Assembly (NCBI RefSeq): GCF_000744785.1
Contig: NZ_JQMO01000003.1
Span: forward strand, 4,216,001-4,280,000
Direction of reading: 5' to 3'
DNA: 64,000 nt
From: Kitasatospora azatica KCTC 9699
GTDB lineage: Bacteria > Actinomycetota > Actinomycetes > Streptomycetales > Streptomycetaceae
Shown: positions 50,854 through 58,974 of the stretch, piece by piece
Layout: each line of letters opens with the position of its first letter
How positions within the stretch are numbered: position 1 is the first letter of the stretch
Notes under the pieces: model-generated
The model's database searches: none
What the model was told of the DNA's origin: nothing
What the model saw: the letters and a program-made list of their open reading frames with translations, nothing else
Translations under genes and position numbers: made by a program

Positions 50854-51930
50854 TCAGCCGAGGCGCTTCTCCATCGCGCGCAGCTTGCGCTCCAGCGAGT
50901 CGAAGGGCGAGTCCAGCTTGGGCATCGACAGCGTGTCGTCGTCCGGCGTCAGGTCGACGCTGTCGCGCCGACCGGACTCCACAGCAGTGCGGCGCGGGGC
51001 CGCGGACAGGGCGGCGGGCTCCAGCGCGGACGGGCCGACCCTGGCCATCGGGTCCTCGGACTCAGCTAGCGCAGGCTCCGTAGCGGGCTGGCCCTCGCGG
51101 GACCCGGAGGTCAGCGCGGGCACCTGGCGCCCGCCGCGGCTGCGGCCCAGCATCCCGCCCCGGGAGATCGCCTTCAGCTCGGCCCGCTCGCGCCGGTCGG
51201 CGCTGCGCGCGGCCGACTTGGCCTCCATCTTGGCCGCCCGCTCCTCGCGGACCTCCTCGACCGCCTCGTCCAGGCTGCGCACGTTCTCCAGCAGCATCAG
51301 CGACCAGGCGGCGTAGGTCTCGCGCGGCGCCCGCATCCAGCGCACGATCCGGATCTGCGGCAGCGGCCGCGGGATCAGGCCCTGCTCGCGCAGCGCGGCG
51401 CGACGGGTCTGCTTGAGCGCCCGGTCGAAGAGGATCGCCGCCGAGATCGACATGCCGGAGAAGAACTGCGGGGCACCGTCGTGCGTGCCGCCACGCGGCG
51501 CGTGCACCCAGTTGAACCAGGCCGAGGCGATCGCGAAGACCCAGACCAGCAGGCGGGAGCCGAGGGCCGCGTCACCGTGGCTGGCCTCACGCACCGCGAG
51601 CACCGAGCAGAACATCGCGGCGCCGTCCAGACCGAACGGGACCAGGTACTCCCAGCCGTGGCTCAGACCCAGGTTCTGGGTGCCGAAGCCGACCAGGCCG
51701 TGGAAGGAGAGCGCCGCCGCGACCCCGGCGCAGACGAACAGCAGCACGTAGGAGGCGATCCCGTAGACCATCTCCTTGCGGCGACGGCGCTCCTCGGTGC
51801 GCTCCCAGGAGTCCCCGCTCTCCTCGGCCTTCGCGTTCTTGAAGCGCAGGGTGGCGACCAGGATGGCCACGAGCAGCAGGGCCGCGCCGCCGACGACGGC
51901 CCAGACCAGTTGTATGGACGAGAGTGACAT
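50854..51930 (-). CDS. DUF2637 membrane protein
   Basis: A 358-residue protein of a family common in streptomycetes and their plasmids. It has an N-terminal membrane helix (LVWAVVGGAALLLVAILVATL) and three to four further segments (VYGIASYVLLFVCAGVAAALS, LVPFGLDGAAMFCSVLAVREAS, LLVWVFAIASAWFNWVHA), then a long charged cytoplasmic tail with Arg/Glu/Ala repeats. DUF2637 proteins near replication or transfer genes suggest roles in DNA regulation, but no function is known. It lies inside the Ter region but on the opposite strand. Confidence 0.88.
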   Translation of the reverse strand: MSLSSIQLVWAVVGGAALLLVAILVATLRFKNAKAEESGDSWERTEERRRRKEMVYGIASYVLLFVCAGVAAALSFHGLVGFGTQNLGLSHGWEYLVPFGLDGAAMFCSVLAVREASHGDAALGSRLLVWVFAIASAWFNWVHAPRGGTHDGAPQFFSGMSISAAILFDRALKQTRRAALREQGLIPRPLPQIRIVRWMRAPRETYAAWSLMLLENVRSLDEAVEEVREERAAKMEAKSAARSADRRERAELKAISRGGMLGRSRGGRQVPALTSGSREGQPATEPALAESEDPMARVGPSALEPAALSAAPRRTAVESGRRDSVDLTPDDDTLSMPKLDSPFDSLERKLRAMEKRLG

Positions 51931-52221
51931 TGCGGCGTGAGCCTCTGCTTTCCGCGGTCGGGGCGGGAGGTTTGGGACGGACCCGCGTTACGGGGACACC
52001 TGTGCGGCAAGACGATATCGCGTCCGAAGGAGCCGCATAGTACGGGAGTGGGGGTTCGGCGGCCATCCGCCGGGCGGGTGGCATGACGAGTCGTCGGATC
52101 CGACGGTGGCTCAGGCCCACTGCTGGGTATGGACGGCAGTGCACAATGGAGCGTCAGATGGTCGTCACTGCCGGTCACGGTGCTGGCGAGGGGCCGAAGT
52201 GAGGCTGGGGGCGGGGCGGCA

Positions 52222-52944
52222 ATGGGTGCGGTCTGGGAGTTCCTGAGGGGCGAGCGCAACCTGCCCGATGTGGTGGGGCAGGGCGGAAAGGTGATACTCA
52301 CCAAATCCCGGCCGCAACACCCGATCACCGGAGAGGGGCCGACCACCGGCACCCTCTACGTCAACCTGCACTGGACCGCCCGGATCGTCCAGGGCTCGCA
52401 GGGCCAGCTGCGCCGCAAGCTGCTGCAGCCGCGGCTGCTGCGGCAGAACGACCAGGACAACTTCCAGGGCGGCGCGCAGAACGTCGACCTCGACCTGGCC
52501 TGCATGTACGAGCTCACTGACGGGACCCGCGGCGTGGTGCAGCCGCTGGGCAAGTTCTTCGGCGACCTGCAGCACCCGCCGTACATCAAGCTCAGCGGCG
52601 ACGACCAGTACGGGGCGCCCTCCGGTGAGTCGATGTACATCAACCTGGAGAAGAAGGAGCTGTTCAAGCGGCTGCTGATCTTCGTCTACATCTACGACGG
52701 CACGCCGGCCTTCGAGAGCACCCACGCGCAGATCCAGATCGTCCCGCCGACCGGGCCGCGGATCGAGGTCAGCCTGGACCAGCGGGAGGCGGCGGCCCGT
52801 TCGTGTGCGGTGCTGCTGATCGAGAACGTCGGCGGGCAGTTGATGGCCCGTCGGGAGGTGCGGTACGTGCACGGGTTCCAGGCGGACCTGGACCGGCTGT
52901 ACGGGTTCGGGATGCAGTGGCAGCGGGGGTACAAGGAGGAGTAG
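52222..52944 (+). CDS. TerA-like tellurium-resistance protein
   Basis: A 240-residue member of the TerD/TerA superfamily. GTLYVNLHWTARIVQGSQGQL, QNVDLDLACMYELTDGTRGVVQPLGKFFGDLQHPPYIKLSGDDQYGAPSGESMYINLEKKELFKRLLIFVYIYDG matches the TerA-like form with the DLDL motif and acidic loop, and ends VHGFQADLDRLYGFGMQWQRGYK. Start ATG 52222 follows GCGGGGCGGC. Together with the two TerD genes and the TerC-like gene it makes the core of a stress operon region; it is transcribed toward the convergent TerD with the Pro/Gln tail. Confidence 0.9.
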   Translation: MGAVWEFLRGERNLPDVVGQGGKVILTKSRPQHPITGEGPTTGTLYVNLHWTARIVQGSQGQLRRKLLQPRLLRQNDQDNFQGGAQNVDLDLACMYELTDGTRGVVQPLGKFFGDLQHPPYIKLSGDDQYGAPSGESMYINLEKKELFKRLLIFVYIYDGTPAFESTHAQIQIVPPTGPRIEVSLDQREAAARSCAVLLIENVGGQLMARREVRYVHGFQADLDRLYGFGMQWQRGYKEE

Positions 52945-53019
52945 GGGCCGGTCGGTAGTTGGATCGGCCGGGTCGGATCAGCGCGGCTGGATCAGCGCGG
53001 TCGGATCGGCGTGGTCGGA

Positions 53020-53937
53020 TCAGCGCGGCTGGAACTGCGGGCCCTGCGGGGGGAGGGCGAAGGGGGGCTGGGGCTGGGGGTAGCCGTAGGTCGGTTGGGG
53101 CTGCTGCTGCGGTTGGGGCTGGGCTTGCGGCTGCGGCTGCGGGTAGCCGTAGCTGGGCTGTGGCTGGGCCTGCGGCTGCGGGGTGGGCTGCTGGGGGTAG
53201 CCGTAGCCCGGGGGGTTGGCGGGCGGCGGCGGGATGGTCGCGGGCGCGGTGGGCGGTGCCGTGGGGGCGACCGGGGGCGGGGTCAGGGTGTAGCTCGCGG
53301 GCTCCTCGGGCGCTGCGTGGGTCGCGGCGGGCGCGGGTGTCGGGGTGGGCGTCGGTGCGGCGGGAGTGGCTGCCGGTTCGGGCGTCGGCTCCTCGTCCAC
53401 CGTGATGCCGAAGTCGGTGGCCAGCCCGCTGAGCCCCGAGGAGTACCCCTGTCCGACCGCGCGGAACTTCCAGCCGCCGTCCCGCCGGTACAGCTCGGCG
53501 CAGACCAGCGCGGAGACCGCCTCCACCTCGTGGATCGGGAACTCGGCGAGCGGCTCGGCCCCGGCCGGCGCCGCCGCGTCGTGCAGCAGCACCCGCAGGC
53601 CGCGCACCTCGTGGAAGGTGCCGGACTCGGCGGAGCCCGCGAGCACCACCCGGTCCACGTCGGCGGGCAGCTTGGCGAGGTCGATCTCGACCGTGTCGGC
53701 GATCTCCTCGCTGCCGGGCACCCGGTGCTTGGGCAGGTGGCGCACCACGCCCAAGGGGTGCCGCGGCTGGTTGTAGAAGACGAAGTCGGTGTCCGAGCGG
53801 ACCTTCCCGTTCGCGCCGAGCAGCAGGGCCGAGGCGTCCAGGTCCGGCGCGCCCGCGGCCGAGCTCCAGCGGAGCACGGCGCGCACCGCCGCCGCGGTCA
53901 GCGAGATATTGGCGCCCTTCGCCATCACGTGCGTCAT
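53020..53937 (-). CDS. TerD-domain protein with Pro/Gln/Tyr-rich C-terminal tail
   Basis: The N-terminal 190 residues are a divergent TerD domain (MAKGANISLTAAAVRAVLRWSSAAGAPDLDASALLLG, WKFRAVGQGYSSGLSGLATDFGITV). The first loop, GWDARTTTG-like in the canonical copies, is shortened to RWSSAAGAP, so one calcium site may be altered, though DLDAS remains. It is followed by an about 110-residue disordered tail of Pro/Thr/Ala, then GYGYPQQ/YGYPQP repeats. Such tails are suited to multivalent or condensate-like contacts, which is inference. It is divergent from the lyase-PRTase-HAD operon. The start is ATG 53937. Confidence 0.87.
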   Translation of the reverse strand: MTHVMAKGANISLTAAAVRAVLRWSSAAGAPDLDASALLLGANGKVRSDTDFVFYNQPRHPLGVVRHLPKHRVPGSEEIADTVEIDLAKLPADVDRVVLAGSAESGTFHEVRGLRVLLHDAAAPAGAEPLAEFPIHEVEAVSALVCAELYRRDGGWKFRAVGQGYSSGLSGLATDFGITVDEEPTPEPAATPAAPTPTPTPAPAATHAAPEEPASYTLTPPPVAPTAPPTAPATIPPPPANPPGYGYPQQPTPQPQAQPQPSYGYPQPQPQAQPQPQQQPQPTYGYPQPQPPFALPPQGPQFQPR

Positions 53938-54148
53938 AGCTGACCATCCTGCCCGGTGGTCACCCCCACGGACAATGCGCCCTGCCCTTTCCGAGATGGC
54001 TGAAAACTTGCGATGATCCGCAAGTGAGTGCGGTGGCCTGCACATTGGCCAAGTTCAGAAAATTCCATGTTACCGATGGTCTGATGAGGAGGGAATGGAC
54101 CGTACGATGCGGCGGTCTCCACTGTTCTGTCGCCCCTGGGAGTGCATT

Positions 54149-55249
54149 TTGCGCCACTTCGGCCAGCTGGGTGCGGACGCGCGCCGCCGGCTCTTCCGTA
54201 CCGAGCCCGCGCCGTTCGACCGCTACAGCGCCGCCGCAACGCTCGCCACCGCGCTGGGCGCCACCCTCTACAGCCCCGCCGCCCGCCGCACGCTGGCCGT
54301 CGATGTGCGTCGGCAGGCCGCCAACGGTGTGGTGTCGATGGTGCTCTGCCTGGAGGACGCGATCGCCGACCGGGAAGTGCCGGCGGCCGAGGCCAACCTG
54401 GTCGAGCAGCTGCGCCTGCTCGCCGAGTCGCCCGGCGCCGAGCTGCCACTGCTCTTCGTCCGGGTCCGGACCCCCGAGCAGATCGGTGACCTGACCCGGC
54501 GGCTCGGCCCGGCCGTGCGGCTGCTCAGCGGCTATGTGCTGCCCAAGTTCACCGAGGAGTGCGGCCCGGCCTATCTGGACCAGCTGGCCGAGGCCGAGGA
54601 GGCCTGCGGACAGCGACTGTTCGGCATGCCGGTGCTGGAGTCGCCGGAGATCGCCCACCTGGAGCGCCGGCGAAGCCACCTGCTGGCGATCGCCGACCTG
54701 CTGGCCAAGCACCGGGAGCGAATACTCGCCGTCCGGCTCGGCGTCACCGACGTCTGCTCGGCCTACGGGCTTCGTCGCTCCGCCGAACTGACGGCCTACG
54801 ACCTGCCGTTGGTCGCCGGAGTGATCGGCGACGTGGTCAATGTGCTCGGTCGGGTGGACGGCACCGGCTTCACCGTCACCGGCCCGGTCTGGGAGTACTT
54901 CCCCGGCCGGGGCGCCGGGCCGCTCCAGCACACGCTGCTGCGGGAGATCGAACTGGACCGGGCCAACGGGCTGTTGGGTAAGACCTGCGTCCACCCGAGC
55001 CAGGTGCCGGTGGTGCACGCGAGCTCGGTGGTGACGCACGAGGAGTACTGCGACGCGCGGGACGTGCTGCGGCGCGACGGCGGCGTGCTCGCGTCGAGCT
55101 ACACCAACAAGATGAACGAGGCCAAACCGCACCGCGCTTGGGCGGAGCGGGTGCTGCTGCGCGCCGAGGCGTTCGGGGTGGCCAGGCCCGAGATCGGGTT
55201 CGCGGAACTGTTCGCGGCCTGCCTGGCTGCGGAGGTGGACGGTGGTTGA
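54149..55249 (+). CDS. HpcH/CitE-like C-C bond lyase of the Ter-linked type
   Basis: A predicted TIM-barrel lyase/aldolase of the citrate-lyase-beta group, 366 residues. VVSMVLCLEDAIADREVPAAEANL, LLFVRVRTPEQI, GYVLPKFTEECGPAYLDQL, VLESPEIA and GKTCVHPSQVPVV are the family motifs, the last carrying the usual phosphate/CoA-side residues. This subtype occurs with Ter genes and PRTases. I start at TTG 54149 (GGGAG 7 bases upstream, RHFGQLG beginning the conserved part); ATG 54095 is in frame. First gene of a coupled three-gene operon; its stop overlaps the PRTase start. Confidence 0.85.
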   Translation: MRHFGQLGADARRRLFRTEPAPFDRYSAAATLATALGATLYSPAARRTLAVDVRRQAANGVVSMVLCLEDAIADREVPAAEANLVEQLRLLAESPGAELPLLFVRVRTPEQIGDLTRRLGPAVRLLSGYVLPKFTEECGPAYLDQLAEAEEACGQRLFGMPVLESPEIAHLERRRSHLLAIADLLAKHRERILAVRLGVTDVCSAYGLRRSAELTAYDLPLVAGVIGDVVNVLGRVDGTGFTVTGPVWEYFPGRGAGPLQHTLLREIELDRANGLLGKTCVHPSQVPVVHASSVVTHEEYCDARDVLRRDGGVLASSYTNKMNEAKPHRAWAERVLLRAEAFGVARPEIGFAELFAACLAAEVDGG

Positions 55250-57797
55250 GATGTGGCGTGGCGCGTGGGTGGCCGACCGGCTGGGCATATCGCTGGCCGG
55301 TGCGGACCCGGCGGAGTCGGCCGAGCTGCGCTCGGTGCTCGGGCTCGCGGTGCGGGAGGGGAACGGCCGGCGGGCGCACCTGCTGGTCTCCGAGATCCTC
55401 GGCAAGCACGTGCCGCAGCGACCCTCGGTGGTGTACGGCGCCGGGCGCCGGCTCGGCGCGGCCGTGCGGGCGCGGCTGGACGGCGCGGCTGACGCTGGCG
55501 GGCGGCGCGACGGCACGGCTGATGTTCGTGGGCGGCTGGGCGGTGCGGCGGATGTCCGTGGGCGGCTGGGTGGTGCGGCGGACGTCCGGGTGCTCGGGTA
55601 CGCCGAGACGGCGACCGGCCTCGGGCACTGTGTGGCCGACGAGTTGGGCGCCGTCTACCTGCACTCCACCCGTCGGTCGGTCCCCGGCGTGGCGCCGATC
55701 GGCGGCTTCGAGGAGGAGCACTCGCACCACACCTCGCACCTGCTGCTGCCCTGGGATCCCGAACTGCTGTCAGGTGATGGTCCGTTGGTTCTGGTCGACG
55801 ACGAACTGTCGACCGGTCAGACGGTGTTGAACACGATCGCCGAGCTGCATCGACGGTGGCCGCGCGAGCACTACCTGCTCGCCGCGTTGGTCGACCTGCG
55901 CGGCGAGGCGGACCGGGAGCGGCTGGCCCGGTTCGGGGCGGAGCTCGGTGCGCGGATCGAGGCGGTGGCGCTGGCCCAGGGGAGGGTGGAGCTGCCGGCC
56001 GATGTGCTGGAGCGGGCGGCGGGGCTGGGGGAATCGGTGCCGGGCGTGGCCAGTGGGCAGGGCGAGCCGGGTGCTCTGGTGCGGGCGCGGCTGGACTGGC
56101 CGGTGTCGGTGCCGGACGGCGGCCGGCACGGGTTCACGCCCGCGCAGCTTCGCCAACTCGAAGCGGCCCTACCTCAGTTGGGCGAGCAGCTGGCGGCCGC
56201 GCTGGCCGGCGACGAGCGACGGGTGCTGGTGCTCGGCTCCGAGGAGCTGATGTACGCGCCGCTGCGGTTGGCAGGCGCGTTGGAGGCGGCGCTGCCGGCG
56301 GTCGAGGTGCGGTTCTCCAGCACCACCCGCTCGCCCGTGCTCGCCGTCGACGATCCCGGCTACCCGATCCGGACCAGGCTGCGCTTCCCCGCACACGACG
56401 TGGCGGCACGCGATGTGGCGGCACGCGACACCACAGCACGCGACACCACGGCGCGCGACACCTCGGCTGACCACACCACGGCCGGGCCGCGCTATGCGTA
56501 CAACGTCGCGCCGGGCGCCGGCGCAGAGCGCTTCGACGCCGTACTGCTGGTGCTGGACGCCGTCGGTGACACCCCCGAACTGCACGCCCCCGACGGCCTG
56601 TTGGCCCGGCTGCGGGAGGTCACCGACCGGGTGGTACTGGCCGTGCTGCCCTCGGCGGGCGCCCTGCCCGCGCCGCTCGGCGGGCCGGAGTTCTCCTCGT
56701 ACGCCGCCGCCGAGGTGGGCTGGCTGCTCACCGACCTGTCCGGGGTGCCGCTGGAGGCGCCCACCGAGGAACGCGAGGAGGCCGTGCAGTCGGGCGGTGC
56801 GCACTACGCGGAGTCGCTGCCGGTGGAGTTCCAGCCCAGCCCCGAGTACCAGGAACTGTTCCAGGAGGCGCTGCGCGGTTCGGCGCGGCGGATCGCGCTG
56901 GCGGTCGGCACAGTGGCCGAGATGCTGCTGGCCGAACGCGGTTCCGGGCTGGTGCTGGCCTCGCTGGCCCGGGCCGGTACGCCGGTCGGCATCCTGATCC
57001 GGCGCTGGCTGGCCGCCGGGCACGGGATCGAGGCACCGCACTACGCCGTCTCGATCGTTCGCGGCCGCGGCATCGACCGGGTCGCGCTGCGCTACCTGGC
57101 CGCCCGGCACGATCCGTCGCGGGTGGTCTTCGTGGACGGCTGGACCGGGAAGGGCGCGATCGCCCGCGAGCTGGCCGCCGCGCTGGACGGCACACCGTTC
57201 GACCCCGCGCTCGCCGTGCTGGCCGACCCCGGCCGGTGCGTGCGGACCTACGGCACCCGGGACGACTACCTGATCCCGTCCGCCTGCCTCAACTCCACCG
57301 TCTCCGGCCTGGTCTCGCGCACCGTGCTGCGGGACGACCTGATCGGCCCCGGCGACTTCCACGGTGCCAAGCACTACGCAGAGTTGGCCGCAGCGGACGT
57401 TTCCGGACAGTTCCTGGACACCGTCGCCGGATACTTTGCGGCAGTCCGTCAGCAGGCGGTCGCGGAAGCGCAGCGGCTGGCCGGCACCGACCGGACGCCG
57501 AGCTGGGAGGGCTGGGCGGCGGTGGAACGGATCAGCACCGAGTACGGCATCGACAACGTCAACCTGGTCAAGCCCGGGGTCGGCGAGACCACCCGGGTCC
57601 TGCTGCGTCGGGTGCCCTGGCGGATCCTCGCCCGCCGCGGCGCCGGGCCCGACCTGGACCATGTCCGGCTGCTGGCCAAGCAGCGCGGAGTCGCGGTGGA
57701 GGAGGTGGACGAGCTGCCGTACTCCTGCGTCGGCCTGATCCACCCGCACTACAGCCGAGGCGCCACCGGCGCCTCCGGACGGACGGTGGCCGAATGA
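55242..57797 (+). CDS. Fused double phosphoribosyltransferase (PRTase_2-TRSP plus StiP/PRTase-PELOTA type)
   Basis: An 851-residue protein that reads as two normally separate Ter-linked proteins. Half one (1-400) has a PRPP loop VLVDDELSTGQTVLNTI (about 183-199) and a TRSP-like segment (RVLVLGSEELMYAPLRLAGALEAALP, FSSTTRSPVLAVDDPGYPI). Half two (430-851) has the StiP/PRTase region GLVLASLARAGTPVGILIRRWL and the second PRPP loop RVVFVDGWTGKGAIARELAAAL, then the PELOTA-like end LLAKQRGVAVEEVDELPYSCVGLIHPHYS. In-frame minisatellites lie at residues 77-116 and 386-415. GTG at 55242 overlaps the lyase gene; the HAD start overlaps its stop. Substrates unknown; a nucleoside-like product is proposed for the family. 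Confidence 0.85.
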   Translation: MVEMWRGAWVADRLGISLAGADPAESAELRSVLGLAVREGNGRRAHLLVSEILGKHVPQRPSVVYGAGRRLGAAVRARLDGAADAGGRRDGTADVRGRLGGAADVRGRLGGAADVRVLGYAETATGLGHCVADELGAVYLHSTRRSVPGVAPIGGFEEEHSHHTSHLLLPWDPELLSGDGPLVLVDDELSTGQTVLNTIAELHRRWPREHYLLAALVDLRGEADRERLARFGAELGARIEAVALAQGRVELPADVLERAAGLGESVPGVASGQGEPGALVRARLDWPVSVPDGGRHGFTPAQLRQLEAALPQLGEQLAAALAGDERRVLVLGSEELMYAPLRLAGALEAALPAVEVRFSSTTRSPVLAVDDPGYPIRTRLRFPAHDVAARDVAARDTTARDTTARDTSADHTTAGPRYAYNVAPGAGAERFDAVLLVLDAVGDTPELHAPDGLLARLREVTDRVVLAVLPSAGALPAPLGGPEFSSYAAAEVGWLLTDLSGVPLEAPTEEREEAVQSGGAHYAESLPVEFQPSPEYQELFQEALRGSARRIALAVGTVAEMLLAERGSGLVLASLARAGTPVGILIRRWLAAGHGIEAPHYAVSIVRGRGIDRVALRYLAARHDPSRVVFVDGWTGKGAIARELAAALDGTPFDPALAVLADPGRCVRTYGTRDDYLIPSACLNSTVSGLVSRTVLRDDLIGPGDFHGAKHYAELAAADVSGQFLDTVAGYFAAVRQQAVAEAQRLAGTDRTPSWEGWAAVERISTEYGIDNVNLVKPGVGETTRVLLRRVPWRILARRGAGPDLDHVRLLAKQRGVAVEEVDELPYSCVGLIHPHYSRGATGASGRTVAE
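55471..55590 (+). repeat. 30-bp tandem minisatellite inside the PRTase gene
   Basis: Four consecutive 30-base units (55471, 55501, 55531, 55561), the last two nearly identical, the first two diverged. In frame they encode GRLGGAADVR-type decapeptides between GRRLGAAVRA and VLGYAET, a place where one copy would be enough for the fold. Confidence 0.85.
56397..56486 (+). repeat. 15-bp tandem minisatellite inside the PRTase gene
   Basis: Six 15-base units encoding DVAAR, DVAAR, DTTAR, DTTAR, DTSAD, HTTAG, located in the linker between the TRSP-like part and the second half of the fusion. Confidence 0.8.
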
Positions 57798-58603
57798 TGC
57801 ACCTGGTGGCGAGCGACCTGGACCGCACGCTGATCTACTCGCCGCGCGCGCTCGGCCCGTCCGTTCCCGAGCTGACCCTGGTGGAGCGCGACGACGAGGG
57901 CGAGCCGCTCTCCTACTTCACCGCGCGGGCCGGGCAGTTGCTCGCCGAACTGGCGCAGTGGGCGGTCTTCGTGCCGGTCACCACCCGGACCCTGAAGCAG
58001 TACCGGCGGATCGAGCTGCCGGTCGCCGCGCGGTACGCGATCTGCGCCAACGGCGGCCGGCTGCTGGTCGCCGGGAAACGGGACCGGGACTGGGAGACCG
58101 CGCTGGACGCACGGCTGTCCGCGTCCGGTGTCGCGCTGGCGGAAGTGGTCGAGCAGCTGCAGACCTTCGCCGACCCCCGGTGGACACGCAAACAGCGAGT
58201 CGCCGAGGACCTGTTCGCCTACCTGGTGATCGAACGCAAGCAGCTGCCCGCCGGCTGGCTGGCGGAGCTCACCGGCTGGTGCGCGGAGCGCGGCTGGACG
58301 GTCTCGCTGCAGGGCCGCAAGGTCTACGCCGTGCCGCGCGCACTGACCAAGAGCGCGGCCGTGGCGGAGGTCACCCGGCGGCTGGACGGCCCGTGCACCG
58401 TGCTCGCCGCCGGCGACTCGCTGCTCGACGCGGACCTGCTGCTGGCCGCCGACGCCGGCTGGCACCCCGGGCACGGCGAACTCGCCGAACAGGGCTGGAC
58501 CGCCCCGGGCGTCACCGGCCTCGCCACCCGCGGGGTGCGGGCGGGGGAGGAGATCCTGGCGACGCTGCTGGCCCGGGTGACCGGGGGGCAGCGGCCGGCG
58601 TAG
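57794..58603 (+). CDS. HAD-superfamily phosphatase, Ter-linked
   Basis: A 269-residue Cof-type HAD hydrolase: motif I SDLDRTLIY (Asp8, Asp10), motif II VPVTTRTLKQYRRI, motif III around LTKSAAVAEVTRRL and motif IV AAGDSLLDADLLLAAD. The cap lies between motifs II and III, with ICANGGRLLVAG as in the nucleotide- or sugar-phosphatase group. The start ATGATG overlaps the PRTase stop by 4 bases, so it is co-translated. It probably removes a phosphate from the product of the lyase and PRTase. Confidence 0.9.
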   Translation: MMHLVASDLDRTLIYSPRALGPSVPELTLVERDDEGEPLSYFTARAGQLLAELAQWAVFVPVTTRTLKQYRRIELPVAARYAICANGGRLLVAGKRDRDWETALDARLSASGVALAEVVEQLQTFADPRWTRKQRVAEDLFAYLVIERKQLPAGWLAELTGWCAERGWTVSLQGRKVYAVPRALTKSAAVAEVTRRLDGPCTVLAAGDSLLDADLLLAADAGWHPGHGELAEQGWTAPGVTGLATRGVRAGEEILATLLARVTGGQRPA

Positions 58604-58670
58604 CCCGGGGTGGTCCCTCTGCCGGGGCGGCCCCCCTGTGTCGGTGGTGGCCCCTGCGTCGGTGGCGGCG

Positions 58671-58886
58671 TCAGCCGCAGCAGCCGCCACCGCAGCAGCC
58701 GCCGCCACCGCCGGACGGGGCCTGCGGGGCGGCGCCGCCCGCGCCGGTGACGGCGACGGTGGAGAGCAGCTTGGTGGTGTCGGTGTGCCCCTGGGGGCAG
58801 ACCGCCGGGTCGTTGGCCTGCGCCATCGTGCGGCGCAGCTCGAAGGTCGCACCGCAGGTCCGGCAGCGGAAGTCGTAGCGTGGCAT
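58671..58886 (-). CDS. FmdB-type zinc-ribbon protein with Gly-Cys tail
   Basis: A 71-residue protein: MPRYDFRCRTCGATFELRRTMAQANDPAVCPQGH shows the CxxC and a further Cys of a zinc ribbon (FmdB/YHS-like regulatory family). The C-terminus is Gly-rich with two CC pairs (GGCCGGGCCG), a possible soft-metal binding tail. It is convergent with the HAD gene. Function unknown; a metal-linked regulatory role would fit the Ter setting but is not shown. Confidence 0.87.
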   Translation of the reverse strand: MPRYDFRCRTCGATFELRRTMAQANDPAVCPQGHTDTTKLLSTVAVTGAGGAAPQAPSGGGGGCCGGGCCG

Positions 58887-58917
58887 GCCCGCAGCGTACC
58901 CGGCGGTGGGGCGACGC

Positions 58918-58969
58918 GGGTGGCTGTTACGGGTGGCCGTTGTGGGTGGCCGTTACCTGCGGCCGTTGT
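58918..58969. repeat. 13-bp tandem repeat
   Basis: Four units: GGGTGGCTGTTAC, GGGTGGCCGTTGT, GGGTGGCCGTTAC, CTGCGGCCGTTGT. They fill most of the 88-bp gap between the FmdB gene and the coiled-coil gene. Confidence 0.8.
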
Positions 58970-58974
58970 CCAGC

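Noticed and set aside
55253..57797. Splitting the PRTase gene into two genes near 56480
   Set aside because: The frame is continuous through the linker and no start with a ribosome-binding site is visible at the junction, so one fused protein is the better reading.
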